From: Opitutus sp.
GTDB taxonomy: Bacteria; Verrucomicrobiota; Verrucomicrobiae; Opitutales; Opitutaceae
DNA length: 64,000 nt
Direction of reading: 5' to 3'
NCBI GenBank assembly: GCA_009695065.1
Contig: SIBR01000004.1
Span: 1-64,000 of the forward strand
This document shows positions 1 to 8,960 of this stretch, piece after piece. The position numbers and the translations under genes were made by a program. The notes beneath the pieces were generated by a model. It saw nothing but the letters and a program-made list of their open reading frames with translations. It was not told where the DNA came from and searched no databases. How positions within the stretch are numbered: the stretch's first letter is position 1; the number at the start of each line of letters is the position of its first letter.

Positions 1-206
1 CCCGCCAACAACGTGTCGCGGTAAGTGAACACCGTCTGCCTGCTCACCTCCGCCACCCGCATGATCTGCGCCACCGTCAGCTCATGCTGGGCAATCAGCC
101 GCACCACCAGCAGCCGCCGGCGCGCCCACGCTTCCTGCGGTTTGGACCACTCCGCCTCGACTTCCGCCACCCGCTTCGCCCCCAAATCCGGTAATTTTCT
201 CGCCAT
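1..206 (-). CDS. IS630-type transposase, N-terminal part (cut by left window edge)
   Basis: The reverse strand reads ATG at 206-204 and stays open to the window edge for 68 codons. The peptide begins MARKLPDLGAKR and contains a helix-turn-helix-like stretch (LTVAQIMRVAEVSRQTVF) typical of the N-terminal DNA-binding domain of IS630/Tc1-type transposases; the DDE catalytic part would lie outside the window. The call rests on this domain only, so a non-transposase HTH protein is possible. The flanking 207-454 has no gene and may hold the element end, but I could not define an inverted repeat or a TA target duplication. Confidence 0.5.
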   Translation of the reverse strand, partial: MARKLPDLGAKRVAEVEAEWSKPQEAWARRRLLVVRLIAQHELTVAQIMRVAEVSRQTVFTYRDTLLA

Positions 207-454
207 GCCAAAACTTGGGTAAAATCTGGCCCAACTTAAAGTCTAAATATTACTAGCTGACGGTATAATGCAGGCGGGAGCGAGCCAATCGAGTCGGGGC
301 CCGACGGCCGCACGGAATCGCGCCACGGCCAATTCCAGCGTTGAGCCGTGCAAGGCCGGCCGCTTAAGCTGACTGGAGATTAGACTTTTGCGATCGCCTC
401 GGTGAGGCCGCTTTCCTTCCAGACCGGCAATTCTTCAACCCCATCCTAATCGCC

Positions 455-1426
455 ATGAAATCAATCGACCGCCGTAGTTTTATGAAAGGCTCGTTGCTGG
501 CCGCGGCAGCCATTTCTTTTCCCGCCAACATACCTGTTCAAGCGGCGGCTGGGGCTCCGGAGAGTGGAATTGGAAACAGTGGCCCGGTGATTATCGACAC
601 CGACATTAATTTGTTCGAGTGGCCGTACCGAACGTTGAAATACGGCGACAATACGCGGGCGCTCGTGGCCAAATTGCGCAAGCACGGCATCGCGCAGGCT
701 TGGGCCGGCAGCTACGAGGCTTTGTTTCACAAGAACCTCAGCGCGGTGAATTCACGCCTTGCCGCGGAGTGTCGCACCAATGGAGAGGGGATGCTACTGC
801 CGTTCGGTACCGTCAATCCCGCCTGGGCCGATTGGGAAGAGGATCTGCGCCGCTGTCATGAGGTGCACAAGATGCCTGGGATCCGGCTTTATCCCGGCTA
901 TCAGTATTTCGGGTTTGAGGATCCGGCTTTCGCGCGGTTGCTGAAACTCGCGGGCGAGCGTGGCCTGATTGTTCAGATCGTCGGCGAAATGGAGGAGCCG
1001 CGCGTGCATCATCCGAGTCTCGTGGTCAGAGAGTTCGATTTGACGGCATTGGCAACGGCGCTCAAGGCCACGCCCCAGACGAAAGTGCAGCTGCTCCATT
1101 TTTCGCCCTTTTTCTTCATTTCCGGCGGGCAGGTATCGCAAAAGGCCCGAGAGCAGGTGCTCCACGAGACCAATGTGGTATTCGACATCTCCCGGTTGGA
1201 AGGCAACGGCATCGTGGGACGTGTGTTGGGCGTCGAAGAGCCCCTGGGTGTTTCGGGCGTGGGGAAGATTCCCCTTGAGCGCCTTCTTTTTGGTTCGCAC
1301 GCGCCCTACTTTCCGGTCGAAACGTCGGTGATGCGGCTGTTCGAGTCGCCGCTTACGCTGCCGCAGATGCAAGCCATCATGGAGGGCAATGCCCGTCGGT
1401 TTCTCGGGTCTCCGAAAAACGCCTGA
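455..1426 (+). CDS. Tat-exported amidohydrolase family protein
   Basis: 323 residues. The N-terminus carries a twin-arginine signal (RRSFMK at residues 6-11, then a hydrophobic Ala-rich stretch ending near PVQAAAG), so it is probably exported folded. The rest resembles the amidohydrolase_2 TIM-barrel family: an early IIDTDINLFEW strand, LLHFSPFFF mid-protein and a late LLFGSHAPYFP strand. The early metal motif is DTDIN rather than the usual DxHxH, so metal binding may differ. The start is fixed by the Tat signal. The next gene begins 4 bases after the stop and is the same fold, so the two probably form an operon acting on related substrates; the substrate cannot be told from sequence. Confidence 0.75.
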   Translation: MKSIDRRSFMKGSLLAAAAISFPANIPVQAAAGAPESGIGNSGPVIIDTDINLFEWPYRTLKYGDNTRALVAKLRKHGIAQAWAGSYEALFHKNLSAVNSRLAAECRTNGEGMLLPFGTVNPAWADWEEDLRRCHEVHKMPGIRLYPGYQYFGFEDPAFARLLKLAGERGLIVQIVGEMEEPRVHHPSLVVREFDLTALATALKATPQTKVQLLHFSPFFFISGGQVSQKAREQVLHETNVVFDISRLEGNGIVGRVLGVEEPLGVSGVGKIPLERLLFGSHAPYFPVETSVMRLFESPLTLPQMQAIMEGNARRFLGSPKNA

Positions 1427-1430
1427 CCCC

Positions 1431-2330
1431 ATGGCCATGAAATCAACCGACTTTTCCCTGAGTCCCGGAAGTTACGGGCTGCCCACGCGTGAGCAGCTCG
1501 TCGAACACCGTATCTGGGACGCCCACTACCATGGGTTCTTTGGCGCCGGAGTTTCCCAGCACTACGCGACGATGTTTTACGTCGAACGGATGGGCATCGA
1601 GCGGGTGATCGCACTGGATATAGCTGCGGGCTCGGGCGCCCGTATCCGGGGCTCGGCCCAACCCTTTCTCGCGATCGACAATCAGGAGTGGGAGATTCTC
1701 GAAAAGGACCGCGATCGCGTTTCGGGCATCATCCGGATCGATCCGAACCGGCCGGAGGACAGCGTTCGAAAAATGGATCAGTGGATCAGCAAAGGGCCCT
1801 GCGTCGGGATCAAGTACGCCGGTGGCAATAGCGGCGTCCGGTGTAGTCATCCGAATAACGATGCTATTATCAGGCGGTGCAAGGAGCTGAATGCGGTAAT
1901 CTACATCCACACATGGCTAAAGGTCGGCGGCAGTCCCCGCTTCGTTGGCGGCGGGAATGGCGAAGGCGAGTCGACGCCGATGGACGTCGCGCTTCTCGCC
2001 AAACGCTTTCCGGATGTGCCGATGATCTGCGGGCACTCTGGTGGCGATTGGGAGATTGGCGCGCGAGCCATTCGATCCTGCGAAAATGTCTATTTCGAAT
2101 TCTCCGGCTCGGACCCGCATTCCGGTCAGGTGGACTATGCGGTCAACGAACTGGGCGTTGATCGCATCGTCTGGGGCGGCCACGGTCCGATGCGCAGTTA
2201 CGCGACCGAATTGACCAAGGTTTTCGATTCAAATCTCAACTTGGCGGATCGCATCAAGGTATTTGGCGGCAATGTCCGCCGGATTGCTGCGCCGATCTTT
2301 AAGGCAAAGGGTTACAAGATGGTGCTGTAG
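1431..2330 (+). CDS. Amidohydrolase family protein (TIM barrel)
   Basis: About 299 residues from ATG 1431; a second in-frame ATG at 1437 is equally possible. It shows the amidohydrolase_2 metal motif WDAHYHGFFGAG near residue 30, a mid-barrel IHTW, then GHSGGDWEIGA and a late IVWGGHGP, as expected for a metal-dependent hydrolase or decarboxylase. No signal peptide, unlike its upstream partner 4 bases away, so one member of the pair is probably exported and the other cytoplasmic. Substrate unknown. The pair might be a gene duplication that diverged in location. Confidence 0.75.
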   Translation: MAMKSTDFSLSPGSYGLPTREQLVEHRIWDAHYHGFFGAGVSQHYATMFYVERMGIERVIALDIAAGSGARIRGSAQPFLAIDNQEWEILEKDRDRVSGIIRIDPNRPEDSVRKMDQWISKGPCVGIKYAGGNSGVRCSHPNNDAIIRRCKELNAVIYIHTWLKVGGSPRFVGGGNGEGESTPMDVALLAKRFPDVPMICGHSGGDWEIGARAIRSCENVYFEFSGSDPHSGQVDYAVNELGVDRIVWGGHGPMRSYATELTKVFDSNLNLADRIKVFGGNVRRIAAPIFKAKGYKMVL

Positions 2331-2541
2331 GTCGCCGTAGCGAAAAGCCTCCGTCTTTGCCGACCGTTGTGGCTTTGAAGCCGTTTGTCGGGTCGTTATC
2401 GGGTTGAGAAAGCGCTGTGGCGATCGCATTTGGTTAAATTCACCGCTCGGTTGGGCTCCGTTTGCAGGCTGACGGTGTGAACGCTTCCCGCCCGGCGATG
2501 GCGTAATCGCTTGTCAGAGGGACAGGGCCGTCGGCGGACTG

Positions 2542-3527
2542 TCATTCGCCCGGTGGGTCGCAACACAGGACGATCTTTCCGATATGCCGACCGCTTTCCA
2601 TCAGCCGATGCGCATCGGCGGCGGCGGCGGCCAGCGGAAACGTTTTGAAGACGTTCGGCTGTAACTTGCGCGTTCCGAGGAGCGGCCTACCCGTTGCTCG
2701 ATTTCGGCCGCCAGCGCGGTTTTAAATCCACTTTCCCGGCTGCGCAGTGTGCTGCCCGAGATCGAGAGCCGTCGCGACATCACTTGGTGCACGTCAAACC
2801 CGGCCGTGCCCCCCTTTAGGGCATTGATGAAAACCAGTCTGCCATCGGGTTGAAGCAATCGGAGGTTTTTGGCCACATAGTCGCCACCGACCATATCGAG
2901 GATGAGGTCCACGCCTTCGTCTTTGAGCGCGGTTTCAAAATCCTCGCGTTGATAGTTGATGCTGTGATCGGCTCCGGCCGCGGTGCACGCGTCGCACTTT
3001 TCGTCGCTGCCCGCCGTGGCCGAAACCTTGGCCCCAAATGCCTTCGCCAGTTGGATGGCCATCATTCCGATGCCGTTGGATCCGCCATGCACCAGGAATT
3101 TCTCACCGGCCTGAAGGCGCCCGCGCTGAAAGACATTGCTCCAAATCGTGAAGATTGCCTCCGGGTGCGCCGCCGCTTCCGGAAAGCTCCAGCCGGGCGG
3201 AATGGGCAAGCAATGACCCGTATCCACGGCCACGAATTCCGCGTAGCCCCCGCCGGCGAGCAACGCGCACACGGCGTCCCCCGGCTTCCATCGCCTAACG
3301 GCCGCGCCGCATGTTTCCACCACGCCTGCGACTTCCAGTCCAGGGATCTCCCGCGAGACGCCGGCGGGCGGCGGGTAGCGGCCTTCCCGTTGCATGAGAT
3401 CGGCACGGTTGACCCCAGCGGCATTGACGCGAATGAGAACTTGGGAATCGCCAGGGACCGGCGTGGGGCGCTCCGCGATTGCAAGGACATCAGCGGGCCC
3501 GGGTTTGGAGATCACGACTGCCTGCAT
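2542..3527 (-). pseudogene. Zinc-independent quinone oxidoreductase (PIG3-like MDR family), frameshifted near its C-terminus
   Basis: NADPH:quinone oxidoreductase of the medium-chain dehydrogenase family. Visible motifs: GVNRADLMQREGRYPPP near residue 40, GLEVAGVVETCG, and the nucleotide-binding VHGGSNGIGMMAIQLAK near residue 145. The uninterrupted frame ends at 2601 with an unrelated Arg/Pro-rich tail. One base missing at 2684-2690 explains this: with GTAGGG instead of GTAGG the frame continues as VGPLLGTRKLQPNVF and ends DAHRLMESGRHIGKIVL, the normal family C-terminus, stopping at 2542-2544. The mended protein is about 328 residues, the usual family length. Either a sequencing indel or a recent mutation. 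Convergent with the amidohydrolase pair. Confidence 0.85.
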
Positions 3528-3574
3528 GATGGCGGAACTTTAAATTAGCCCGCGGGCAACTTGGCATTTATTTC

Positions 3575-4066
3575 CTACGGCTTCGTTGCGCGGGAGAACT
3601 CGATTTCGAACGTCTGCCGGAGTGCAGGCTGCGTGTATTGGCCGAGCAAGCGGTCGGTGGCGGGATCGTGGCGCAAGACATACGTGCTGCCGGGATAGCC
3701 GACATCATTCAGCTCGATCAGAATTTGCATGCGTCCGACACCTTCATACCAAGCCGCGCGCGAGACCCGGATCGACTTGGGGTTGAAATAACTCGCATCG
3801 AGAACGCCACCCGCCGCGCCGCTGCGTATTTCAAGCACGTAACCTCCGTCGTCGCGAACCCAACGCCCGTAGACCTTTCGCAGGGATTCAGGTGCCGCAG
3901 CTACGGTCGCCGTGGAACCAGCCTTAGGATCTGTCGCAGATGAAGCCGGCGTGTCGGCTTGTTTCCGGCACGAACTCGTCGCCACGATGGACATGAGGCC
4001 GCAAACCATCACGACGGAGCGCACATGTGGGCGGCAAACGAATGCGGTGGGTTTCGGCGTAAGCAT
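3575..4066 (-). CDS. Predicted lipoprotein of unknown function
   Basis: I chose the ATG at 4066 because it gives a lipoprotein signal: a basic/neutral start, hydrophobic stretch VRSVVMVCGLMSIVATSSC, and lipobox TSSC about residue 33. This leaves 163 residues; longer upstream starts would bury the signal. The mature part has a Ser/Thr/Ala-rich linker, then a compact domain beginning RKVYGRWVRDDGGYVLEI and including VLRHDPATDRLLGQY. I recall similar small proteins that sense or report a formed product but cannot assign a named family. It lies 103 bases downstream of the single-haem cytochrome gene on the same strand, so the two may be co-transcribed. Confidence 0.65.
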   Translation of the reverse strand: MLTPKPTAFVCRPHVRSVVMVCGLMSIVATSSCRKQADTPASSATDPKAGSTATVAAAPESLRKVYGRWVRDDGGYVLEIRSGAAGGVLDASYFNPKSIRVSRAAWYEGVGRMQILIELNDVGYPGSTYVLRHDPATDRLLGQYTQPALRQTFEIEFSRATKP

Positions 4067-4169
4067 TTTGCAATCGAGGCGCTCTGTTACGGCAATGGCA
4101 AGCGATGGGGAGGCCGTCGCGCGTGGTCGCGGCGCACCTTCAAGGCCCGGCGGGAGCGACAGGTTCGGC

Positions 4170-5501
4170 CTAGCTCCACCGGCTGCGCAATTCCGGATGC
4201 GTGTCATGCAGGATCGCGACGATCCGGGCGCATTCCTCGGCATCAAGATATTCGTAGCGAGAGTCGGGATCGTCGGCCTTCAACACTCTGGCTAGACGAT
4301 CGTAGACCCGGCGTTTCAATGGCTCCGGCAGCGACAGGAACATCTCGGAATAGATCAAATAGCTGCACCGGTTGCGGAAAAGTCTTCCCGCGAGGTGAAG
4401 GTCCCGCAACGAACCCCCGACAGCACCACGCTTGGCTCGCGACAGAAAGACCCGTTGGAAGGATGGGTCGCCGCTCACCGTTGGAAGTTCGGCGGCATCT
4501 TTGAAAAGCAGGGCGTCGACAACAGCCCTCGTTTCACTCTCGAACACACTCTTGACGCTGTCGTAGGAAGGTTCCGTCGTCACCGGTTGTTTGAAATCGT
4601 GTTGCAATCCGGCCTGATAGGCGAGCATCCGCCGGCAGCTGAATGCGGCATGCGTCAGGGTATTTTGCGTGCCCATCTGATGTTCGAAGATGAGCAGGGC
4701 AACGATGTCGCTTCCGGTGGTCAGATAGCGGTCCGTCCCAAAGAAAGGAGCAAGGTCGGTCACATTTGCGACCTTGGCGGTATTGAAGACCAGTTGGCCG
4801 CCTTTATCGGTAGCCAAGATGTTGCCTCGATGAGTGGTCTGGCCATGTCGGCCGCTGACGCACCAACCTCCCCAGCGTTCGGTGAACGGCGTGTGGTCGT
4901 ACACGATTTGCGAGCCGAAGCGCAACAACGGTTCGCCTCGATCGTCGGGAAAAACCGACCGGGCGAAGACTGCGGGAATATCGCGAACGAAGGCGCCACC
5001 GTGACAGCGCAAGCAGTCGGAGTCGCGGACAAAACGCGGTGCCGTGCCGTCGCGCCGGTTGGAATCAAACGAGTAGAACACCGGGCCGAGCATGGGATCG
5101 ATCGCGATGACCTCCACGAGCCCACCAGGGACCCAACCCACGTAACAGTTGTCGGAGAAATAGAGCGCGCGAGGATGTTCCGGCCGGATGCGGCCGCGCT
5201 GAAAACTCGTGTTAGAGAATACCAGGAGCTGGCTCTCCACCGGAACTTGCAGTTTGTGCAGGAGTGCCGCCACTTTTTCCTTCTCGGAACCCGCGATCAC
5301 GAATACGCGAGAAGCCATTTCGGCCTCAAGCGCCGTGATGATGTCGTTGGGCTCGGTCGCGGAGTAATTAATGGGCGAATTTTCAAACTCATCCCGGCTC
5401 TGGCCGCGGAGTGGTGCCGGCGCGCAAGCCACGATCAGGCCGCTGAGAATCAGCGGGCGCATCTTGCGCTTTGAAGAAGGCCAGCCACCAAACGGTCGCA
5501 T
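4170..5501 (-). CDS. Exported single-haem cytochrome c-like protein, conserved but uncharacterised
   Basis: 443 residues from ATG 5501; ATG 5462 (MRPLILSGLIVACA) is an alternative start. Either way a signal peptide ends near APLRGQ. The mature protein shows a recognisable but unnamed family pattern: SPINYSATEPND, then LLHKLQVPVESQLLVFSNTS, HPRALYFSDN, YVGWVPGGLVEV and DPMLGPVFYS, followed by one c-type haem site CLRCH near residue 163 and IPAVFARSVFPDDRG. This arrangement is common in Planctomycetes, Verrucomicrobia and some proteobacteria (recalled, not searched). Probably periplasmic and redox-active; partner unknown. Downstream on the same strand is a lipoprotein gene. Confidence 0.7.
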   Translation of the reverse strand: MRPFGGWPSSKRKMRPLILSGLIVACAPAPLRGQSRDEFENSPINYSATEPNDIITALEAEMASRVFVIAGSEKEKVAALLHKLQVPVESQLLVFSNTSFQRGRIRPEHPRALYFSDNCYVGWVPGGLVEVIAIDPMLGPVFYSFDSNRRDGTAPRFVRDSDCLRCHGGAFVRDIPAVFARSVFPDDRGEPLLRFGSQIVYDHTPFTERWGGWCVSGRHGQTTHRGNILATDKGGQLVFNTAKVANVTDLAPFFGTDRYLTTGSDIVALLIFEHQMGTQNTLTHAAFSCRRMLAYQAGLQHDFKQPVTTEPSYDSVKSVFESETRAVVDALLFKDAAELPTVSGDPSFQRVFLSRAKRGAVGGSLRDLHLAGRLFRNRCSYLIYSEMFLSLPEPLKRRVYDRLARVLKADDPDSRYEYLDAEECARIVAILHDTHPELRSRWS

Positions 5502-5725
5502 GACCTTTTTTTCGGCCTGGCTGGAAATGAGTCGACGAAAAATCGCCGAATACGGTCGAGGTGTCGCACATAGAAGCAGATGGCGCGGGGATGGATGCCC
5601 GGCCTGATCTGCCTCGACGGAGACGCATTTCCAGCATAGACCATCGAGCCTCGCTTTCAACCTGGTGGTGAGAACTGGTTCCGCTCCGCCGGCTTTCTTG
5701 TCATTTGCCCCTTCCACTCTGGCCT

Positions 5726-6461
5726 ATGAAACCGTTTTTACCGGTCTTCGTCGTTATGGCCCTCTTGGGGCTGGCTGCTCGTCGATGATGCGGGAGCCCG
5801 AGATGGAGGGGAAAGTCACCGTCAACCCCGCGGCACCCAAACGTGAAATTAAGTCCTATGTCATTACCTGCTCGAACGAGCTGATTTCCCGTTGGTTTCT
5901 TTCCGATCCGAAAGCCGTGATGACCTTGGGGCGGCGTTGGAAAAACAGGGATATGAGGAAGCGCTGAATCCGGCGGCGGCCGTTTACGTGATCAAAGTCG
6001 ATATGGGGTTCGGCCCGCGAGCGACCATGCAGCCGATGGAGAATCCGGACTCGATTCGATACATGAATGTGGCAGCGATGGCGGGACAAGGCCGATACAG
6101 CCAGATTCTGACTGAGCGCAACGAATCCTCTGGCTCCTTGCTGGTCGGACCGAACGGGCAAATCATCGCCACAGGAGGGTGGAAACGCGTGATGGAGGAC
6201 AGCGAGAGGGCGCAGCACCCGGTCGATCAGCCGGGTGATGGTTATGACCTATTGGTTTTGCGCGTTTGCGAGGCTGGTGCTTCAGATAGAAAATTCGAAG
6301 TGATGGTTTGGGAAGTCGCCGTGCGGCGACCGGTCGACTACCGCACGCCGTCGGCTGGGCATGTTGGAATCATGGTGCGGCCGTCGGCTTCGTTGATTGA
6401 GACGGGTTTATCGTCTTCCCCTCCGTCCCCCGCAGCCACGCCCTCGGCGGAAAAATTGTAG
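5726..6461 (+). pseudogene. Lipoprotein gene interrupted by two frameshifts
   Basis: Three frames are needed to read one protein. ATG 5726 opens a clean signal (MKPFLPVFVVMALLGLA) that hits a stop after 20 codons. A shift near 5775-5783 restores the lipobox and continues GCSSMMREPEMEGKV to TCSNELISRWFL. A second shift at 5917-5919 (GTG to GTGG) gives KAVDDLGAALEKQGYEEAL and the open frame to 6461. The mended product is about 245 residues, a lipoprotein of unknown function; its ALEKQGY...AVYVIKVD pattern resembles DUF4136-like proteins. The first break fits loss of one GGCT unit of a short tandem repeat or of a single base. Gene decay and sequencing error are both possible. Confidence 0.65.
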
Positions 6462-6699
6462 CTCTTGGATAGAAGATGCCTGACCCGGTGTCGGGCCGAC
6501 GGGATTCGGTGTCAGGATAAGGACCGAAGCTCCGCTTTCGCGGATGTCGCCGCAGCTGATATTTCCGCGTCGGTGATCGATCGCGCAATGCGTTCGGGTT
6601 ACGATGTCCGCTCAAATCTTGGCGGGAGGCCGAAGCATTTTTTCCGGCGGACCCTGAAAACCTCGACAATGGCTCGGTGCCTCAAGGGAATCTTGTGGC

Positions 6700-7029
6700 A
6701 TGGAATCGCTAAAAACTCCGCTGAGCCGGCTTCGCGTAATTGGGCTATGGGAGGGGGTATCGTTCCTTCTCCTGCTGGGTGTTGCCATGCCGCTTAAGTA
6801 TTTTGCCGGCTGGCCGGTGGCGGTTCGCGTGGTGGGGCTCGCTCACGGGCTCCTGTTTATTCTCTACGTGATTGCGGCCTTGCAGGCAGCTCGGGCACTG
6901 CGTTGGCGGATCCCGCGCACGGCGGCGGTACTCGTGGCCAGTTTGCTGCCGGCGGGACCATTTGTCATCGATGCGAAAATCCTGCGGCAGGCCGCGGCCC
7001 AGGCAGGTGGGACGGAGCCGTTGCGGTAA
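6700..7029 (+). CDS. DUF3817 family integral membrane protein
   Basis: 109 residues with three hydrophobic segments: LWEGVSFLLLLGVAMPL, then VVGLAHGLLFILYVIAALQ, then AAVLVASLLPAGPFV. The order, the WEG motif in segment 1 and the H in GLAHGLLF match DUF3817, a small membrane domain found alone or fused to transporters. Function not established. It stands alone between a plus-strand gene that ends 238 bases upstream and a convergent minus-strand gene. A hairpin at 7094-7110 (CTCCG/CGGAG arms) lies after its stop but lacks a clear T-run. Confidence 0.75.
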   Translation: MESLKTPLSRLRVIGLWEGVSFLLLLGVAMPLKYFAGWPVAVRVVGLAHGLLFILYVIAALQAARALRWRIPRTAAVLVASLLPAGPFVIDAKILRQAAAQAGGTEPLR

Positions 7030-7136
7030 CGCGCCGCACGCCGATCACGGGTGGGCGGTAACACCCGGCCCCGCGATTCGCCAGACACGGTCTCTCCGGC
7101 GCTGGCGGAGTGTTTGCTTGATCGATCAACCGGTTC

Positions 7137-8960
7137 CTACCGCGAGCGGGGACGGACTTTCGCGCGCAGCGGATCGAAGGCTTCGCGAATGTATGCGAGG
7201 ACGTTTCGGGCCTGCTGGTCCGAAAGAATCGAGCCGAATGCCGGCATGCCGGTCGCCTCGAAACCGGTGCGGATTGACCGGAGCAATTCGGCGTCGCTCT
7301 TCGCGAGCCGAGCGGTGTCTTCCACGAAATTTGCCGCGGCTTTCATCGGTCCGGTTCCGCCGCCGCGCCCGTCGGCTTGGTGGCAGGCGACACAAAACGT
7401 ATCGTAGGTGACTTTGCCCGCCGCGAGGTCCACGGCCGACCCTTTAGCGGATTGCTCGGGCGTCAGGATCGGCTTGGTGAAGGGGCCCGTGAAGCGTTCT
7501 CCGCCCAGCAGCCGATTGGCCGTGTAGAAAGCGCTCGGGTTACCGAGGATTTCGCCTGATGCGGCGTTTAGGGTCTCCAGTTGGAATTCATAGACATATC
7601 CCGGCTGCAGATCCGCGAGGTCCAACTCCACCTGGCGGGTGTCGTTCGAGACCCGCACCGCCGTGACTGGCACCGAGGCCACGTCGATTTGGGGCGAGCC
7701 GTATCGAGCATGATAGAGATAGCGAAAACGATTCACGCGAAACGTCTCGGTGCGCGCCGCCGCAGCTGCGTTCATCGGCACGGTGAAATCCAGCGCGAAT
7801 CCCCGGCTGAGCAGGCGCACGGCGAGAATTTCCACCGGCGGCTTTTCGTCCCAAATCACCCGCTGCAGGCCTTCGCCGACTCCCCAGCTGGTCTGGCCGA
7901 CGTAGAGCACACCGTCCGGGCTGAAGGCCATGCGCATGTTTCCCTGGCGCAGGCCCTTGTCGCGCAGAAAGGTGAAGGCGGCACCTTGGTATTCGCCCGC
8001 CACCTTTTCCAGGTAAAGCCGGCTGATCAGTTTCGAAAAGTCCCCGATAAAAATCTGGTTACTGAAAGGGCCGAAGCGCCCGCCGGTCGTGTCCCACACC
8101 GGCTCGCCGGGGGAAACTCCCACCAGACCATGGGGTAAAATGATCGCCGGCGGGGTGCGCTTTTGGGCGAGTTCCTCATCCGATTGAATCGGCGGCACTC
8201 CGCCGGGAAGCCATTTTAGCGACGCTGGATGTCCGTAGAAATGATCTTTCTTCTGATGGATGAGTCCGGACGAGGCGATCCAGTCGCCCTGTGTGTCGAT
8301 GGAGAAGAACTCGCCGTCCGGGTCGACGCCGATGCCCGCCGGCTGGCGAAAACCATAGGCCCAGGGGACAAATTCCCCGGCGGGCGTCACTTTGAATGAC
8401 CAGCCGCGGTAGGGGACGAGGGACCACTGCTGTTCGCCGCGCACGATGACCTTCTCCAGTTCACCGCGAGTCTGCTTGATATTGGGCAGTTCTTTCGCGC
8501 CGCCGGAATCAAGACCGAGCGCGCCCAAAAAATTGCCGTCCTTGTCGCGTTTGATGCCGTAGGGAAACTCGTGATAATTGCCAGTGATGCCCCAGTTGCT
8601 GACGATGGTGGTGTATTTATCGGCAATCCCATCGCCGTCCGTGTCTTCGATCTTGGTGAGTTCGGGCCGTTGCATGACATACGCCACGCGGGATGAATCG
8701 ACGAGCAGCCCGAGCGGCTCGTTGAGTCCAGAGGCGAAGCGGCGCCAATTCTGCGCATGGCGATCCGCCCGCCAGATTTCCCCCGAGCGGCTGGCGACGT
8801 AGAGATCGCCCTCGGGCGAGAAGGCCACGGCGAAAATTTCCGGCGGCCACATGGCCGGGGGAAGTGGTACCGTCTCGACGCGATAGCCGGCGAAACAGGG
8901 CAGGGCCGCTGCGAACAGGAGGGCGCGGCAGGTCGCTTGCCGGAGTTTGGCGGTGATCAT
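7137..8960 (-). CDS. Exported beta-propeller dehydrogenase-like protein with C-terminal cytochrome c domain
   Basis: 607 residues from ATG 8960, chosen because it gives a signal peptide (CRALLFAAALPCFAG) and overlaps the stop of the upstream gene as ATGA. Residues about 20-370 form a glucose/sorbosone dehydrogenase-type or NHL-like propeller: repeated VAFSPEGDLYVASRSGEIWR, DTDGDGIADKY and FGALGL-like blades. The C-terminus has a haem site CVACH at about 523-527 and a likely axial Met in ATGMPAFGS. Such 'PVC-type' proteins pass electrons from sugar oxidation to a c-type haem in the periplasm. Translational coupling to the ThuA-like gene suggests they work together. Confidence 0.85.
   Translation of the reverse strand: MITAKLRQATCRALLFAAALPCFAGYRVETVPLPPAMWPPEIFAVAFSPEGDLYVASRSGEIWRADRHAQNWRRFASGLNEPLGLLVDSSRVAYVMQRPELTKIEDTDGDGIADKYTTIVSNWGITGNYHEFPYGIKRDKDGNFLGALGLDSGGAKELPNIKQTRGELEKVIVRGEQQWSLVPYRGWSFKVTPAGEFVPWAYGFRQPAGIGVDPDGEFFSIDTQGDWIASSGLIHQKKDHFYGHPASLKWLPGGVPPIQSDEELAQKRTPPAIILPHGLVGVSPGEPVWDTTGGRFGPFSNQIFIGDFSKLISRLYLEKVAGEYQGAAFTFLRDKGLRQGNMRMAFSPDGVLYVGQTSWGVGEGLQRVIWDEKPPVEILAVRLLSRGFALDFTVPMNAAAAARTETFRVNRFRYLYHARYGSPQIDVASVPVTAVRVSNDTRQVELDLADLQPGYVYEFQLETLNAASGEILGNPSAFYTANRLLGGERFTGPFTKPILTPEQSAKGSAVDLAAGKVTYDTFCVACHQADGRGGGTGPMKAAANFVEDTARLAKSDAELLRSIRTGFEATGMPAFGSILSDQQARNVLAYIREAFDPLRAKVRPRSR

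Noticed and set aside
264..269. TATAAT box upstream of the Tat amidohydrolase gene
   Set aside because: It lies 185 bases before the start and no convincing -35 hexamer sits 16-18 bases upstream, so I do not call a promoter.
6479..6516. Imperfect CCTGAC/GTCAGG inverted repeat after the frameshifted lipoprotein gene
   Set aside because: Long loop, a bulge and no T-run; may be chance.
7094..7110. Hairpin CTCCG/CGGAG downstream of the DUF3817 gene as a terminator
   Set aside because: Only five base pairs and the following TGTTTGCTT is a weak T-run; not enough to annotate.
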